DNA of 64,000 nucleotides from Pseudomonas silvicola. GTDB lineage: Bacteria > Pseudomonadota > Gammaproteobacteria > Pseudomonadales > Pseudomonadaceae. Below are positions 18,459 through 27,162 of this stretch, in pieces. The position numbers and the translations under genes are program-made. The stretch's first letter is position 1; each line of letters opens with the position of its first letter. The stretch covers positions 6,408,501-6,472,500 of the forward strand of contig NZ_CP093280.1 in the NCBI RefSeq assembly GCF_026651855.1, in the 5' to 3' direction. The notes below the pieces were generated by a model that had not been told where the DNA came from, ran no database searches, and was given only the letters and a program-made list of their open reading frames with translations.

Positions 18459-19097
18459 TCAGGGGAACAGGCTGGCATTGGCGCAGAACGTCAGCAGCGC
18501 CTGGTCATTTTCCACGGCCAGCTTGCGCATGGCCGAAATCTTCTGGGCGCTGACGGTTTTGGTGCTTCGGTTGAGCAGCAAGGCGATCTCTCGGCCACTC
18601 ATGCCCGAGACGAAATGGCGCAGCACTTCATATTCCTTGACCGATAATCGGGCGACCCGCGCCTGCACGTCATCACCCGGCGGTGCCGGCGCCAGGCCCG
18701 GCCCACGGTAAATGCGCCCGCGCGACAAGGCGCGCAGGGCCACGACGATTTCATTGAGGTCGCCACTTTTCGAGATCACCCCGGACACCCCCAGGTCATA
18801 GAGGCGGGACAGTATCAGCGGGTTGGATTGCATGGTCAGGATGAGGATGCGCGTGTCCGGAAACTGGCGACGCAGGTAGTCGATCAGCTTGAGGCCGTCG
18901 CCATAGGTGTCGTCGCCCGGCATGGTGTAATCGGTAATGACCACCTGGGGCGCATGCGCGTGGTAGAGCCTGACCAGTTCGCTGGGGCCGTGGGCGGTAC
19001 CGACGACCTTGAATCGACCCTCTCGCTCGATGATCTCCTGCACCCCCATCACCACGATCGGGTGGTCATCGGCTACCACGACACTCATTCTATTCAT
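18459..19097 (-). CDS. LuxR-type response regulator (BvgA/EvgA-like) paired with the hybrid kinase
   Basis: About 212 residues. A receiver domain (VVVADDHPIVVMGVQEII with the acidic pocket, 'VVITDYTMPGDDTYGDGLKL' with the phospho-accepting Asp, ILILTMQSN) is followed by a LuxR-type helix-turn-helix ('LSVKEYEVLRHFVSGMSGRE', IALLLNRSTKTVSAQKISAM). The start ATG overlaps the stop of the sensor kinase gene, so the two are translated together. Family knowledge: BvgA/EvgA/RocA1 regulators take the phosphate from the Hpt domain of unorthodox kinases and control surface structures. Control of the nearby fimbriae is an inference. Confidence 0.9.
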   Translation of the reverse strand: MNRMSVVVADDHPIVVMGVQEIIEREGRFKVVGTAHGPSELVRLYHAHAPQVVITDYTMPGDDTYGDGLKLIDYLRRQFPDTRILILTMQSNPLILSRLYDLGVSGVISKSGDLNEIVVALRALSRGRIYRGPGLAPAPPGDDVQARVARLSVKEYEVLRHFVSGMSGREIALLLNRSTKTVSAQKISAMRKLAVENDQALLTFCANASLFP

Positions 19098-21732
19098 GAC
19101 ATTCAAATCCGTTACCAGTGATCGAAGGCGCGGGCTCAACGTTTGCCCCAGGCGTGCCATCGCCCGGGGCTTGGACCAGCAGCCGTTCAATACGCTCCAC
19201 CAGCGCCGCGAAAGCCGTGGGCAGGTGGTGCTGGGCAGGCAGTTCGGCCAGTTGCCTTTCCAGCGCTTCGCAAGCCTGGCTCAGGGGGTACGCCTTGACC
19301 ACCGCCAGGGCGCCGCACAGGCGGTGCAACTGTTGCCCCAGCGCTACCCGGTCCTGACGCCGCTCGGCGTCACGCAGTGCCTGGATGTCGGCGCGCAGGG
19401 TTTTCTCGAACAGGGCGCGCATGCTTGGTGACAGGTCCAGGTCATCGGCGCCCGATACGTACGGCGTCGAGGACGGCAGCGAACGGTCGGTGCCGGGGCA
19501 CAACCGCAGCAACACCTGCTGCAACTCGCGCAAACGCACCGGCTTGATCAACCATGCATCCAGCCCCGCCGCGGCAAACGACGCCGCGCCTTCAAACCCG
19601 GCACTGGCCGTGATGCCCACCATCGGCAGCGTCGCACCACGGCGCCGCAGCTCGCCGGCCAATTGATAGCCCGTCATCAGCGGCATATTGACGTCTGTCA
19701 GTATCACGTCGAACGCCCCAGGTGCCCAACGGTTCAGCGCCTGCCGCCCATCCTCGGCCAGGGTCACCTGGCAACCCAGCGCTTGCAACTGTTCCTTGAG
19801 CAGCGCCTGGTTCACCGGGTTGTCCTCGGCGATCAACACCCGCAGGCCAAGCCCGCCCAAAGGGCTACCTGCCGCCTGCACGGCCTCGGGGCGGGCAAGC
19901 AGGCGCCGCGTCTGCACCACGGCATGGGTAACGCTGAACGTGAAGGTGCTGCCCACACCTGGCTGGCTTTGCACCTTCAGGCGCCCGCCCATCAACTGCG
20001 CCAGGCTGGCGCAGATGGACAACCCCAGGCCTGTGCCGCTGATGGTGTGTTCGTTGGCGTGGGCCTGATAAAAGGGTTCGAACAGACGTTGCTGTTGCTC
20101 GGGCGCAATGCCGATGCCGGTATCGGTTACCTGCCAATGCAGCATGGCGCTATCAGCGCTGACCTCCGCTTTCAGGTGCACGATGACGCCGCCCACATCG
20201 GTGAATTTCAACCCGTTGCTGATCAGGTTGTTGAGGATCTGGCGGCTGCGCAGCGCATCGCCTTCCACCAGGCCTGGCACATTTTCGTCAATGCGGGCCT
20301 GCAGCTGCAGCCCCCGGCGGTTGGCCATGCCTGCATAGGCGGCGACCACGTCTTCTGCCAGCGCATGCGGATCGAACGCCGCGTACGCCAGGGTCATCTC
20401 ACCCGCTTCGATCTTGGACACGTCCAGTGCATCGCTGACCAAGTGCAGCAAGGTTGAACAGGAGCGCTCGATGACCTCCAGGTGATGCCTCTGCGGCTCC
20501 GTGAGCCCGCTGCGCCCCAACAGTTCCAGAGTCCCCAGCGCACCGTAGAGTGGCGTGCGGATTTCATGGCTCATGGTCGCCAGAAAGCGCGACTTCGCCG
20601 CGCTGGCGGCGTCGGCGCTGCGCTTGGCCTCGGCCACCATCTGGTTGGCCTGGCGCGCGGGCCAGATGACCTTGCGCGAATACCAGCGCGTGGCCGCCCA
20701 ACTGCCGAGCAGGCTGCCCAACAGCAACAGGATGCCGCCTAGCAGTTGCCATTTGGCGTAGCCGAAGAAATGCTGATAACCCAATTGGTACAACGCTACC
20801 CAGCCTCCCGCCGCGGCACCGCCCACCTTGAACACGATGCCCTGGGTAGCGAAATTCAAGCCTCCCTCATAGTCACCGGCGCGCCCCACCGTGTCGATAA
20901 GCGAGTTGCCCCGGGGCGATTGAAGCTGCAACTGGTCGTATAACGGGCGCTCCCACACCTGCTCGGGATTATCAAGCCGCTCCAGGTCCAGCAGCGTCAC
21001 GGCCACCACTTGCTGCTTGAGGTCCGGCGCCCACCACAGCGCGTCCGGCAGCTTGAAATCGATTGCCCCCAGTAATTCACGTGGCGTATCCGACCGGCTC
21101 CAGCGCACCCCCGGGTTGGCCCCCTCCGCGGGCTGCGCCTGCAGCGCCGCGTGGATGGCGGCGACAGTAGGGAGGTAACTGCCCTGGTTCAGGGGCGGCC
21201 GGCCGGCGAAATGGTCGATGGCCGGCACGGCCAGGCTGGTGTTGCCCTGCACGCCGATGACGAAGACCTGGGGGGCCGGGTAGGCGGAGGTGCTCCAGAA
21301 GCTGCTGTAGAACGTGGCCAGCAGCATGCCGAGGGTGAAATTGCCTGGGTTTACCTCATTCCGGGGATGCAGTTGGCCCAAGGTGAAAGGCATCGAAAAA
21401 GTGAACTGCCGGCCTTCGTACAGCCGTGCATCGTTCGTTTCAAGCAGCACCCTGTGCTGGGTCTGCAGCCCTCGGGCAGGCTGGTGCCGCGGTGCCTGGT
21501 CACCATGCTGGGCAATCTGGGTCAGGAAGGCCTCATGCTGGCGGATATCGCCCATCAGACGGTTGAAGTGCAGGGACACCTTGTTGCGCTCTTCAGACAC
21601 CACTCGGCTTAGCGCCCAGGTGCAGGCCGCCAACATCAGCAGGTTCAGGAATACCGCGCAGAGCAGCACGGTGTTGAGGCGCAGCGACGTGGTGGCCAGC
21701 TTGCGGATCAAGCGGTAATTGTATTCCGGCAT
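19090..21732 (-). CDS. Unorthodox hybrid sensor histidine kinase (HK-REC-Hpt, BvgS/EvgS/RocS type)
   Basis: 880-residue inner-membrane kinase. Transmembrane helices near residues 18-42 and 325-345 enclose a large periplasmic sensor region. Next come the HisKA box FLATMSHEIRTPLYGALGTL, the HATPase with GTGLGLSICASLAQLMGG, a receiver domain ('VLIAEDNPVNQALLKEQLQA', DVILTDVNMPLMTGYQL) and a C-terminal Hpt domain (LGQQLHRLCGALAVV, phospho-His). This His-Asp-His chain feeds the response regulator that overlaps its 3' end. The periplasmic part shows no recognisable SBP-like domain to me, so the signal is unknown. Confidence 0.92.
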   Translation of the reverse strand: MPEYNYRLIRKLATTSLRLNTVLLCAVFLNLLMLAACTWALSRVVSEERNKVSLHFNRLMGDIRQHEAFLTQIAQHGDQAPRHQPARGLQTQHRVLLETNDARLYEGRQFTFSMPFTLGQLHPRNEVNPGNFTLGMLLATFYSSFWSTSAYPAPQVFVIGVQGNTSLAVPAIDHFAGRPPLNQGSYLPTVAAIHAALQAQPAEGANPGVRWSRSDTPRELLGAIDFKLPDALWWAPDLKQQVVAVTLLDLERLDNPEQVWERPLYDQLQLQSPRGNSLIDTVGRAGDYEGGLNFATQGIVFKVGGAAAGGWVALYQLGYQHFFGYAKWQLLGGILLLLGSLLGSWAATRWYSRKVIWPARQANQMVAEAKRSADAASAAKSRFLATMSHEIRTPLYGALGTLELLGRSGLTEPQRHHLEVIERSCSTLLHLVSDALDVSKIEAGEMTLAYAAFDPHALAEDVVAAYAGMANRRGLQLQARIDENVPGLVEGDALRSRQILNNLISNGLKFTDVGGVIVHLKAEVSADSAMLHWQVTDTGIGIAPEQQQRLFEPFYQAHANEHTISGTGLGLSICASLAQLMGGRLKVQSQPGVGSTFTFSVTHAVVQTRRLLARPEAVQAAGSPLGGLGLRVLIAEDNPVNQALLKEQLQALGCQVTLAEDGRQALNRWAPGAFDVILTDVNMPLMTGYQLAGELRRRGATLPMVGITASAGFEGAASFAAAGLDAWLIKPVRLRELQQVLLRLCPGTDRSLPSSTPYVSGADDLDLSPSMRALFEKTLRADIQALRDAERRQDRVALGQQLHRLCGALAVVKAYPLSQACEALERQLAELPAQHHLPTAFAALVERIERLLVQAPGDGTPGANVEPAPSITGNGFECHE

Positions 21733-21902
21733 GGGTGGTACATCCGTTCAGGGGGAAGGGGTTGCCGACCCTGTACGGATTTTCAAGCGCGGGGGCGGGT
21801 GGACGTTCAAGCTGGGCACCAGCAGGTGCGCCAGGCCGCCGTCAACGAATGGCGATTGAAGTCTATGCGGGTTTTGTGGCCGGCGCCTGCTTCCCGGGTG
21901 GG

Positions 21903-21928
21903 GCGATATCAAGGTGCGATTATATCGC
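21903..21928. promoter_or_regulatory. Inverted repeat upstream of the DUF2946-like gene
   Basis: GCGATAT at 21903-21909 and ATATCGC at 21922-21928 form a perfect 7-bp inverted repeat with a 12-base spacer. They lie in the AT-richer part of the 273-bp gap between the sensor kinase gene and the DUF2946/TonB receptor pair. A metal-responsive operator is possible, but the cognate regulator is not in the window. Confidence 0.35.
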
Positions 21929-22005
21929 GGGTTGCACCCTGGGCCCTTACTGCCACTGAAGCCATTGCCTTCCCAACCCCACCTGCGGCTAAAATGCGCC
22001 CCCCG

Positions 22006-22410
22006 ATGACGGACGCCCGCATGCTCTCACGTCGACACCTCTACCACTGGCTAGCCTGCCTGGCCGTGCTGGTCAACCTGCTGGCCATGCCCCTGCATGC
22101 CCGGCAGATGCAGTTGATGGAGGGGATGCCCACGGCAGCGATGGGCGATGACTGTGCCATGCACGGCATGGCGATGCACGATGACGTTCGCCGGCTCATC
22201 GATGTGCTGGACCCGCACCCGCACAAGATGCAACACGGCGATTGCTGTTGCTGCGGTGCCTCGGGCATGGCCGGGCCGCCGCCCAGCCACTGGCGCGCGC
22301 CGCCGCCCCATTACCTGGCCCAAGCCCCCCTCACCCACCCCACGGTGCCCAGCCTGGCGCCGCGTTTTCGCTGGACCAGCCTCAACCCCCGCGCCTCCCC
22401 GCTGTCCTGA
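22006..22410 (+). CDS. DUF2946-like exported metal-binding protein (His/Met/Cys-rich)
   Basis: About 134 residues. A membrane-targeting N-terminus (HLYHWLACLAVLVNLLAMPL) is followed by a short region packed with metal ligands: 'CAMHGMAMHDD', 'HPHKMQHGDCCCCG' and several more His and Met. A proline-rich tail follows. Small DUF2946 proteins often precede TonB receptors for copper in pseudomonads, and this one lies 97 bp upstream of a TonB receptor. Role in periplasmic metal binding is inferred. The start could also be the ATG at 22021. Confidence 0.7.
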   Translation: MTDARMLSRRHLYHWLACLAVLVNLLAMPLHARQMQLMEGMPTAAMGDDCAMHGMAMHDDVRRLIDVLDPHPHKMQHGDCCCCGASGMAGPPPSHWRAPPPHYLAQAPLTHPTVPSLAPRFRWTSLNPRASPLS

Positions 22411-22507
22411 GCGGTACCGACCTTCATTCAGCCATGTGACGCCAGCCCGGTGCGGGCCTGCGCGCACGTGTGCGACTCATCAATTGGCTCACCAGGAATC
22501 GTGAACC

Positions 22508-24589
22508 ATGGCTTTACAGCGCAACCGTAAAAAGGCGCGGCGTTCGCCTGCCCGTCCGTTTCATGCGTCGATGCTGGCCTGTGGCGCCCTCGCCGCCCTG
22601 CCCGCTGCCCACGCCTTCGCCTTCGCCGGCACCGCCCAGGACTCGACACTGACCTTGGGCACCGTGACCGTCAACAGCGCGCCGGGGGGCCCCCTGTCCA
22701 CCACCAGCGTGCTCAGTTCAGTGGACATTCTGGGCGGCGACGTGGTCGAGAAAATGCCCGTTACCTATAGCTGGGAGCTGTTCAGCCGCCTGCCCGGCGT
22801 GGAGCTCACCGAGTTCAACCAGGGCACCACCTCCGGCAAGATTTCCTTCCGCGGTTTCAATGGCGAGGGTGAAGTGAATGCCGTGAAGCTGCTGATCGAT
22901 GGTATCCCCAGCAACAGCAACGACGGCAACATGCCCTTCATGGACATGGTGTTTCCGCTGGACATCGACAACATCGAAGTGGTGCGCGGCACCAGCGACC
23001 CACGCTATGGGCTGAACAACATCGCCGGCAATGTCAACATCAACACCCGCATCGGTGGCGACTACACCAAGGCGCGGGTGCGCTACGGCAGCTACGGCAC
23101 CCGCGAGACCCAGCTGGCCAAGGGTATCGAGAGCGCCAACTGGACCCAGAACTATTTCCTCGCCTACCAGAAGTCCGACGGCTACCGCGACCATGCCGAC
23201 CAGGACCGCGTGTCGGTGGCGGGCAAATGGTTCTACACACCCGATGACGAGGCGTACCGCATTGGCCTGATCCTGCGCCATTACGAGGGCCAGGCCGATG
23301 AGCCCGGCTACCTGACCGGTGCCAACGCCCACCGCCACCCGACCATGACCAACAGTTACAACGACAGCGACCAAGGCACCCGGCGCATGAACAGCGCCAG
23401 CGTACACTTCGACACCGACCTTGCCGACGGCCTGTCGCTGGCCGCCAAGACCTACCTCAACACCTTCGACGACCGCCGCTGGACCCGCTACTGGAGCGCC
23501 AGTACCCAACAGGAACGCGACGCCTATGAAACCCAGTACGGCGCCATGAGCACCCTGACCTGGCGCCCCCAGGTGGACTGGCTGCATGCGCTGGCACTGG
23601 AAGGTGGCCTGGACACCCAGCGCCAGCAGAACATCAGCGAGCGCTACAGTACCGTGGAGCGGGTGCGCACGGCCCAGACCCGTGATCAGCATTTCGACTT
23701 CAACACCGTGGGTGGCTATGTGCAGGCGGTGATCGAACCCACCGACACTCTCAAAGTCATTCCTGCCTACCGGGTGGACAGGCTCAGCGGTGACTTCACC
23801 AACCAGATGACCGGCGTGCACTACGACATGAATGACTACGGGCTGATCAAACAGCCCAAATTGAGCGTGGTTTACTCGCCCTGGTCGGTGGCCAGCCTGT
23901 ACGCCAACTGGGGCCGGACCTTCCAGGTGGGCACGGGGTCGTCCAGCTACAAGATCCCACCGCAGACCGACGACCTGGCCCCGTCGATCAACGACGGCTG
24001 GGAAACCGGGGTCAAATTCACCCCGGCCAGTTGGATCGACGGCCGCTTGGCCTACTGGCAACAGAAGGCCTCGGGTGAAGTCAGCCGCCGGCTCAACGAC
24101 CCCACCGGCGCCTCCGACAACGTCGGCCAGACCCGGCGCTGGGGCTACGACCTGCAAGTCAACCTGCACCCCGGCGCGCGCACGGAGGCGTGGCTGGCCT
24201 ACTCCTGGCAGTACTCGAAAATCCTCAAGGCCGGCGCCACCTACCCCGACAGCGAAGGCAACGAGATCGACCACATTCCCCACCACGTGTACAACGCCGG
24301 GGCCAGCTACCAGCTGACACCGACGGTACAGCTCACGGGGTGGATGAATGGGCAGAGCGACTATTACCTGGAGAAAAACAACGTGGAGGGCAAGTATGGC
24401 GCCTACGTGCTGTTCAACCTGGGCGCCACTTGGAAAGTCAGTGAGCACGTGAGCCTGGACCTGCAGCTCAAGAACCTCGCCAACCGTTACTACGAGTACG
24501 TGTGGTACGACTCGGACGGCGCCCTGGCACCGCTGCATTCGCCGGGCGATGGCCGGGCGCTGTATACCGGCATCAGCCTGGACTTCTAG
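22508..24589 (+). CDS. TonB-dependent outer-membrane receptor
   Basis: 693-residue receptor with a twin-basic N-terminus and signal peptide (ACGALAALPAAHAFAFA). The plug domain shows 'LGTVTVNSAP', 'SWELFSRLPGVELTEFNQG', ISFRGFNGEGEVNAVKLLID and 'IDNIEVVRGTSDPRYGLNNI'. A 22-strand barrel follows, ending in 'NLANRYYEYVWY' and the terminal aromatic LDF of outer-membrane proteins. The preceding metal-ligand-rich DUF2946-like gene hints at a metal or metal-chelate ligand, but the barrel itself does not look like OprC/NosA, so the substrate is left open. The start ATG follows a weak ribosome site. Confidence 0.9.
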   Translation: MALQRNRKKARRSPARPFHASMLACGALAALPAAHAFAFAGTAQDSTLTLGTVTVNSAPGGPLSTTSVLSSVDILGGDVVEKMPVTYSWELFSRLPGVELTEFNQGTTSGKISFRGFNGEGEVNAVKLLIDGIPSNSNDGNMPFMDMVFPLDIDNIEVVRGTSDPRYGLNNIAGNVNINTRIGGDYTKARVRYGSYGTRETQLAKGIESANWTQNYFLAYQKSDGYRDHADQDRVSVAGKWFYTPDDEAYRIGLILRHYEGQADEPGYLTGANAHRHPTMTNSYNDSDQGTRRMNSASVHFDTDLADGLSLAAKTYLNTFDDRRWTRYWSASTQQERDAYETQYGAMSTLTWRPQVDWLHALALEGGLDTQRQQNISERYSTVERVRTAQTRDQHFDFNTVGGYVQAVIEPTDTLKVIPAYRVDRLSGDFTNQMTGVHYDMNDYGLIKQPKLSVVYSPWSVASLYANWGRTFQVGTGSSSYKIPPQTDDLAPSINDGWETGVKFTPASWIDGRLAYWQQKASGEVSRRLNDPTGASDNVGQTRRWGYDLQVNLHPGARTEAWLAYSWQYSKILKAGATYPDSEGNEIDHIPHHVYNAGASYQLTPTVQLTGWMNGQSDYYLEKNNVEGKYGAYVLFNLGATWKVSEHVSLDLQLKNLANRYYEYVWYDSDGALAPLHSPGDGRALYTGISLDF

Positions 24590-24649
24590 CGGTCCACCGC
24601 GGGGTCGGGCAGGTGCTACGCTGGTGCTGTGATTCATCGGAGCCCGGCC

Positions 24650-25036
24650 ATGCACCCCACCGACCTCGCCAGCGCCTATCGGCACTACATCGCCTGCCTG
24701 AACCAGCAGGACTGGCCCAACCTGGACCGCTTCGTGGCCCCGCAGGTCCGGCACAACGGCAAGCCTCTCGGCCTGGCGGGCTACCAGGCCATGCTGGAGG
24801 GCAATTACCGGGACATACCGGACCTGCGGTTCCACATCGAACGACTGGCCTGCGACCCGCCCTGGGTCGCCAGCCGCCTGATCTTTCGCTGCACCCCGGC
24901 AGGTTCGTTCCTGGGGCTGGCGGTAGACGGCAAGCACGTCGTTTTCAGCGAAAATGTCTTCTACCAGTTTGATGATGGAAAGATCGTGGAGGTGTGGTCC
25001 GTGGTCGACCGCGCCGCCATCGAACAACAGCTCTAG
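24650..25036 (+). CDS. SnoaL-like / ester cyclase family protein
   Basis: About 128-residue cytoplasmic protein with the cone-shaped SnoaL/NTF2-like fold signature: 'YRHYIACLNQQDWPNLDRFV', 'GLAGYQAMLEGNYRDIPDLR', 'VFYQFDDGKIVEVWSVVDR'. I prefer the ATG at 24650 (MHPTDLAS) with CGGAGC nearby, over the upstream in-frame start at 24629. These proteins act on small lipids or polyketide-like substrates or have no known function; none is suggested by the neighbours. Confidence 0.75.
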   Translation: MHPTDLASAYRHYIACLNQQDWPNLDRFVAPQVRHNGKPLGLAGYQAMLEGNYRDIPDLRFHIERLACDPPWVASRLIFRCTPAGSFLGLAVDGKHVVFSENVFYQFDDGKIVEVWSVVDRAAIEQQL

Positions 25037-25385
25037 CCGCGCGCAGCTTCACCCACCGGGCTTTTTGAGGGTTCTTCACGCAGTGCCGGGGAAGTGGGTG
25101 GTCCCTACGAAGTTCTGTAGTGAACAAACAAGGCGGACCAGGCGATTTCCCAGGCATAACTGGCCCGAAACAGATGCGGGACCGGGCTCTGCCCGGTCCC
25201 ACAGAGGGGGGCCGCCGACCTGGGCATTCACCTGGCCCCGGCTATAGTCAGTAGGCGTCCTGGACACCCTGTTCAGCGCGCTACCGGGTTCACCCTGGCC
25301 ATAGAGCCCCGCCCCCGGACCTGTCATTCGCAACACATGAGTTGTGAAATGCTACAAATCCGAAGCAGCCGACCGGGAGGTGGCC
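25037..25385. other. Intergenic region with a REP-like hairpin
   Basis: This 349-bp gap has no convincing gene. It holds the perfect hairpin at 25178-25200 described separately, and a GGGAGG ribosome site at 25375-25380 for the SGNH gene. No clear promoter could be assigned. Confidence 0.6.
25178..25200. repeat. REP-like hairpin
   Basis: A perfect 10-bp stem, GGGACCGGGC against GCCCGGTCCC, with a 3-base loop. The same GGGACCGGGC core recurs in other intergenic hairpins of the window (around 35821 and 62163; close variants at 35161 and 46503), as expected of a dispersed REP-type family in Pseudomonas. Confidence 0.6.
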
Positions 25386-27116
25386 ATGGCGTGTCCATTC
25401 AAGGCTCCACAGGTGATAACGCTGCTGGGCGCCCTGGGTACGCTGGGGGCCACGCCGCTGCCGCTGGATGTCATCGGGTTGTACGTCACGGCTGCCAGCC
25501 CGGTGGCCGGTGGCACGGGTTACAGGGTGGACGACACCCTCACCCTACCAGGTGGGGTAACGCTGACCGTGGCGAAAGTCGGTGCCGATGCCAGGGTGGA
25601 TGAGGTAGTGGTGAAGCAACCGCTGATGCATGCCTGCGGGCCGAATGAGCCAGTGGCCGCCCAATCGGCCGAGGGCAGTGGCGCGACGTTTTCCCTGACG
25701 TGGTTGGCCGCCACAGGCTATGGCACGCGGCAACTGACCCGCTGTTATTCCGGGCCGGCCTTGACAGTGCAGCGTTCGGATACCGACGCCGCGTTGCCCA
25801 TCGGCTTGCTGGCGGACGGCGGGCTCGATACGGCGGCCCTGGACCGTTTCACCGTGCCAGCGCAAACATTGCGCGGCTACGCCACCTTCGACGCGGGTGT
25901 GACGCCCCGCGTGGCCGTGTGGCATGACCAGGGCGGCGGCGGTAACGATGCAGTGCAGCCCGACGCGCAACAGCGCCCTACCCTCACCGCCGATCGCTTG
26001 CACGGCAACAGCCGCGCGGTGCTGTTCGACGCTCACGGCGGTGCGGGCGACTGGGACCCGGCCAACACCTTCCTCACCCTGCCGGCCGGCGTGGCACTGC
26101 AAGCCAACCATTTCACCCTGGCGGTCATCGGCGCAGCGACCTCGGTCTATGCGCCCGCCGCCTTTGTCGCGGTGGGGGATATCGCCGGCAAGAACGCGGG
26201 CCTGGAGTTCGGCCATTACAGCGCGCAACCCACCGCCTGCGACGGCGCCGGCGACAATGCCTATGCGGCGGTCGTGCCCACGGAAACGCCTGCCGTGATC
26301 GTCTGCACGGCGGACGCCCATGGCAAGGTCATCGACATGCTCGGCACGACCAGCACCGCTGTCGGCGGTAATGACAGCCCCCTGAGCGGCGGCAGCCTGG
26401 GGCTCAGTGGCGAGGGGCGTTCGGGGCTGGTGAACCTGACCGCGGCGATCATCGTGCCTTGGCCACTGGACGCCGCGACCCGCGCGGCACTGGGTGCGTC
26501 ACTGCAAGGCAGCTTCGGGCTGACGCCGCCTACCCAGGGGGTCATCGTGGTGTTGGGTGACAGCCATTCCGATGGCAGCGGCGCGCCCTTTCAGCAAGGG
26601 TGGCCGCACCAGATGATCACGCTACTGGGCCGCAATGACGTGCAACTGGTCAACGGCGCCCGTTACGGTGGCCGCCTGGCGACGGCCATCGAGCAATGGA
26701 AGCAATACGCGCAGCCCAACCTGCTGGCGTCGGCCGCGGCGCACAAGATCGTGATTCTTCAGGGCGGCTACAACGACCAGTTGTACGGCCAGAGCGCCAA
26801 CGAGATCATCGCCACCTACCAGCGGGGTGCCGTACTGGCGCACATGGCCGGCGCCAAGGCGGTGTGCGTCGCCAATGTGCTGCGCAACGCACCGGCGGTC
26901 ACCAACCACGCCATCGCCCAGGTCAACGCCGCGCTGCGCCAGCCCCTGGCGGGCTGCGACGCAGTGATCGACTGGGCCAGCGTGCCGGCTTTCAACCAGC
27001 AGAGCGGCACCTACCCGCCGCCGCTGTTCGCCGCCGACCGCGTCCACCTGACGGCCGAAGGCCAGGCCCGCCAGGCCAGGCTCGCCGCCGAGGTCATCGG
27101 CCCGCTGCTGCGCTGA
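25386..27116 (+). CDS. Large SGNH hydrolase with arabinofuranosidase-B-like beta-sandwich
   Basis: About 576 residues. The start ATG (MACPFKAPQV) is chosen for the GGGAGG site seven bases upstream; an earlier in-frame ATG at 25344 lacks one. A short Gly-rich domain with 'GGTGYRVDDTLTLPGG' resembles modules seen in phage/tail structural proteins. Residues about 110-380 resemble the lectin-like ArabFuran-catal domain (QLTRCYSGPALTVQRSDTDA, 'VWHDQGGGGNDAVQPDAQQR'). The C-terminal third is an SGNH esterase: 'VVLGDSHSDGSG' (Ser), 'ILQGGYND' (Asn) and 'ADRVHLTAEG' (Asp/His). No clear signal peptide. It is convergent with the MBOAT/FkbH operon, suggesting a carbohydrate O-acyl esterase, which is inference. 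Confidence 0.75.
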   Translation: MACPFKAPQVITLLGALGTLGATPLPLDVIGLYVTAASPVAGGTGYRVDDTLTLPGGVTLTVAKVGADARVDEVVVKQPLMHACGPNEPVAAQSAEGSGATFSLTWLAATGYGTRQLTRCYSGPALTVQRSDTDAALPIGLLADGGLDTAALDRFTVPAQTLRGYATFDAGVTPRVAVWHDQGGGGNDAVQPDAQQRPTLTADRLHGNSRAVLFDAHGGAGDWDPANTFLTLPAGVALQANHFTLAVIGAATSVYAPAAFVAVGDIAGKNAGLEFGHYSAQPTACDGAGDNAYAAVVPTETPAVIVCTADAHGKVIDMLGTTSTAVGGNDSPLSGGSLGLSGEGRSGLVNLTAAIIVPWPLDAATRAALGASLQGSFGLTPPTQGVIVVLGDSHSDGSGAPFQQGWPHQMITLLGRNDVQLVNGARYGGRLATAIEQWKQYAQPNLLASAAAHKIVILQGGYNDQLYGQSANEIIATYQRGAVLAHMAGAKAVCVANVLRNAPAVTNHAIAQVNAALRQPLAGCDAVIDWASVPAFNQQSGTYPPPLFAADRVHLTAEGQARQARLAAEVIGPLLR

Positions 27117-27162
27117 GTGCCTTAAGCGGGCCTGGCGCTGGCTGGGAGTTTTTACGGTGGCC

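Noticed and set aside
22718-25027. 769-residue minus-strand frame opposite the TonB receptor
   Set aside because: It is the antisense shadow of the receptor and SnoaL-like genes in GC-rich DNA and has low-complexity Val/His/Gly composition.
25178-25200. Hairpin as rho-independent terminator of the SnoaL-like gene
   Set aside because: No T-rich tract follows, it is over 140 bp past the stop, and the sequence recurs as a REP-like element.
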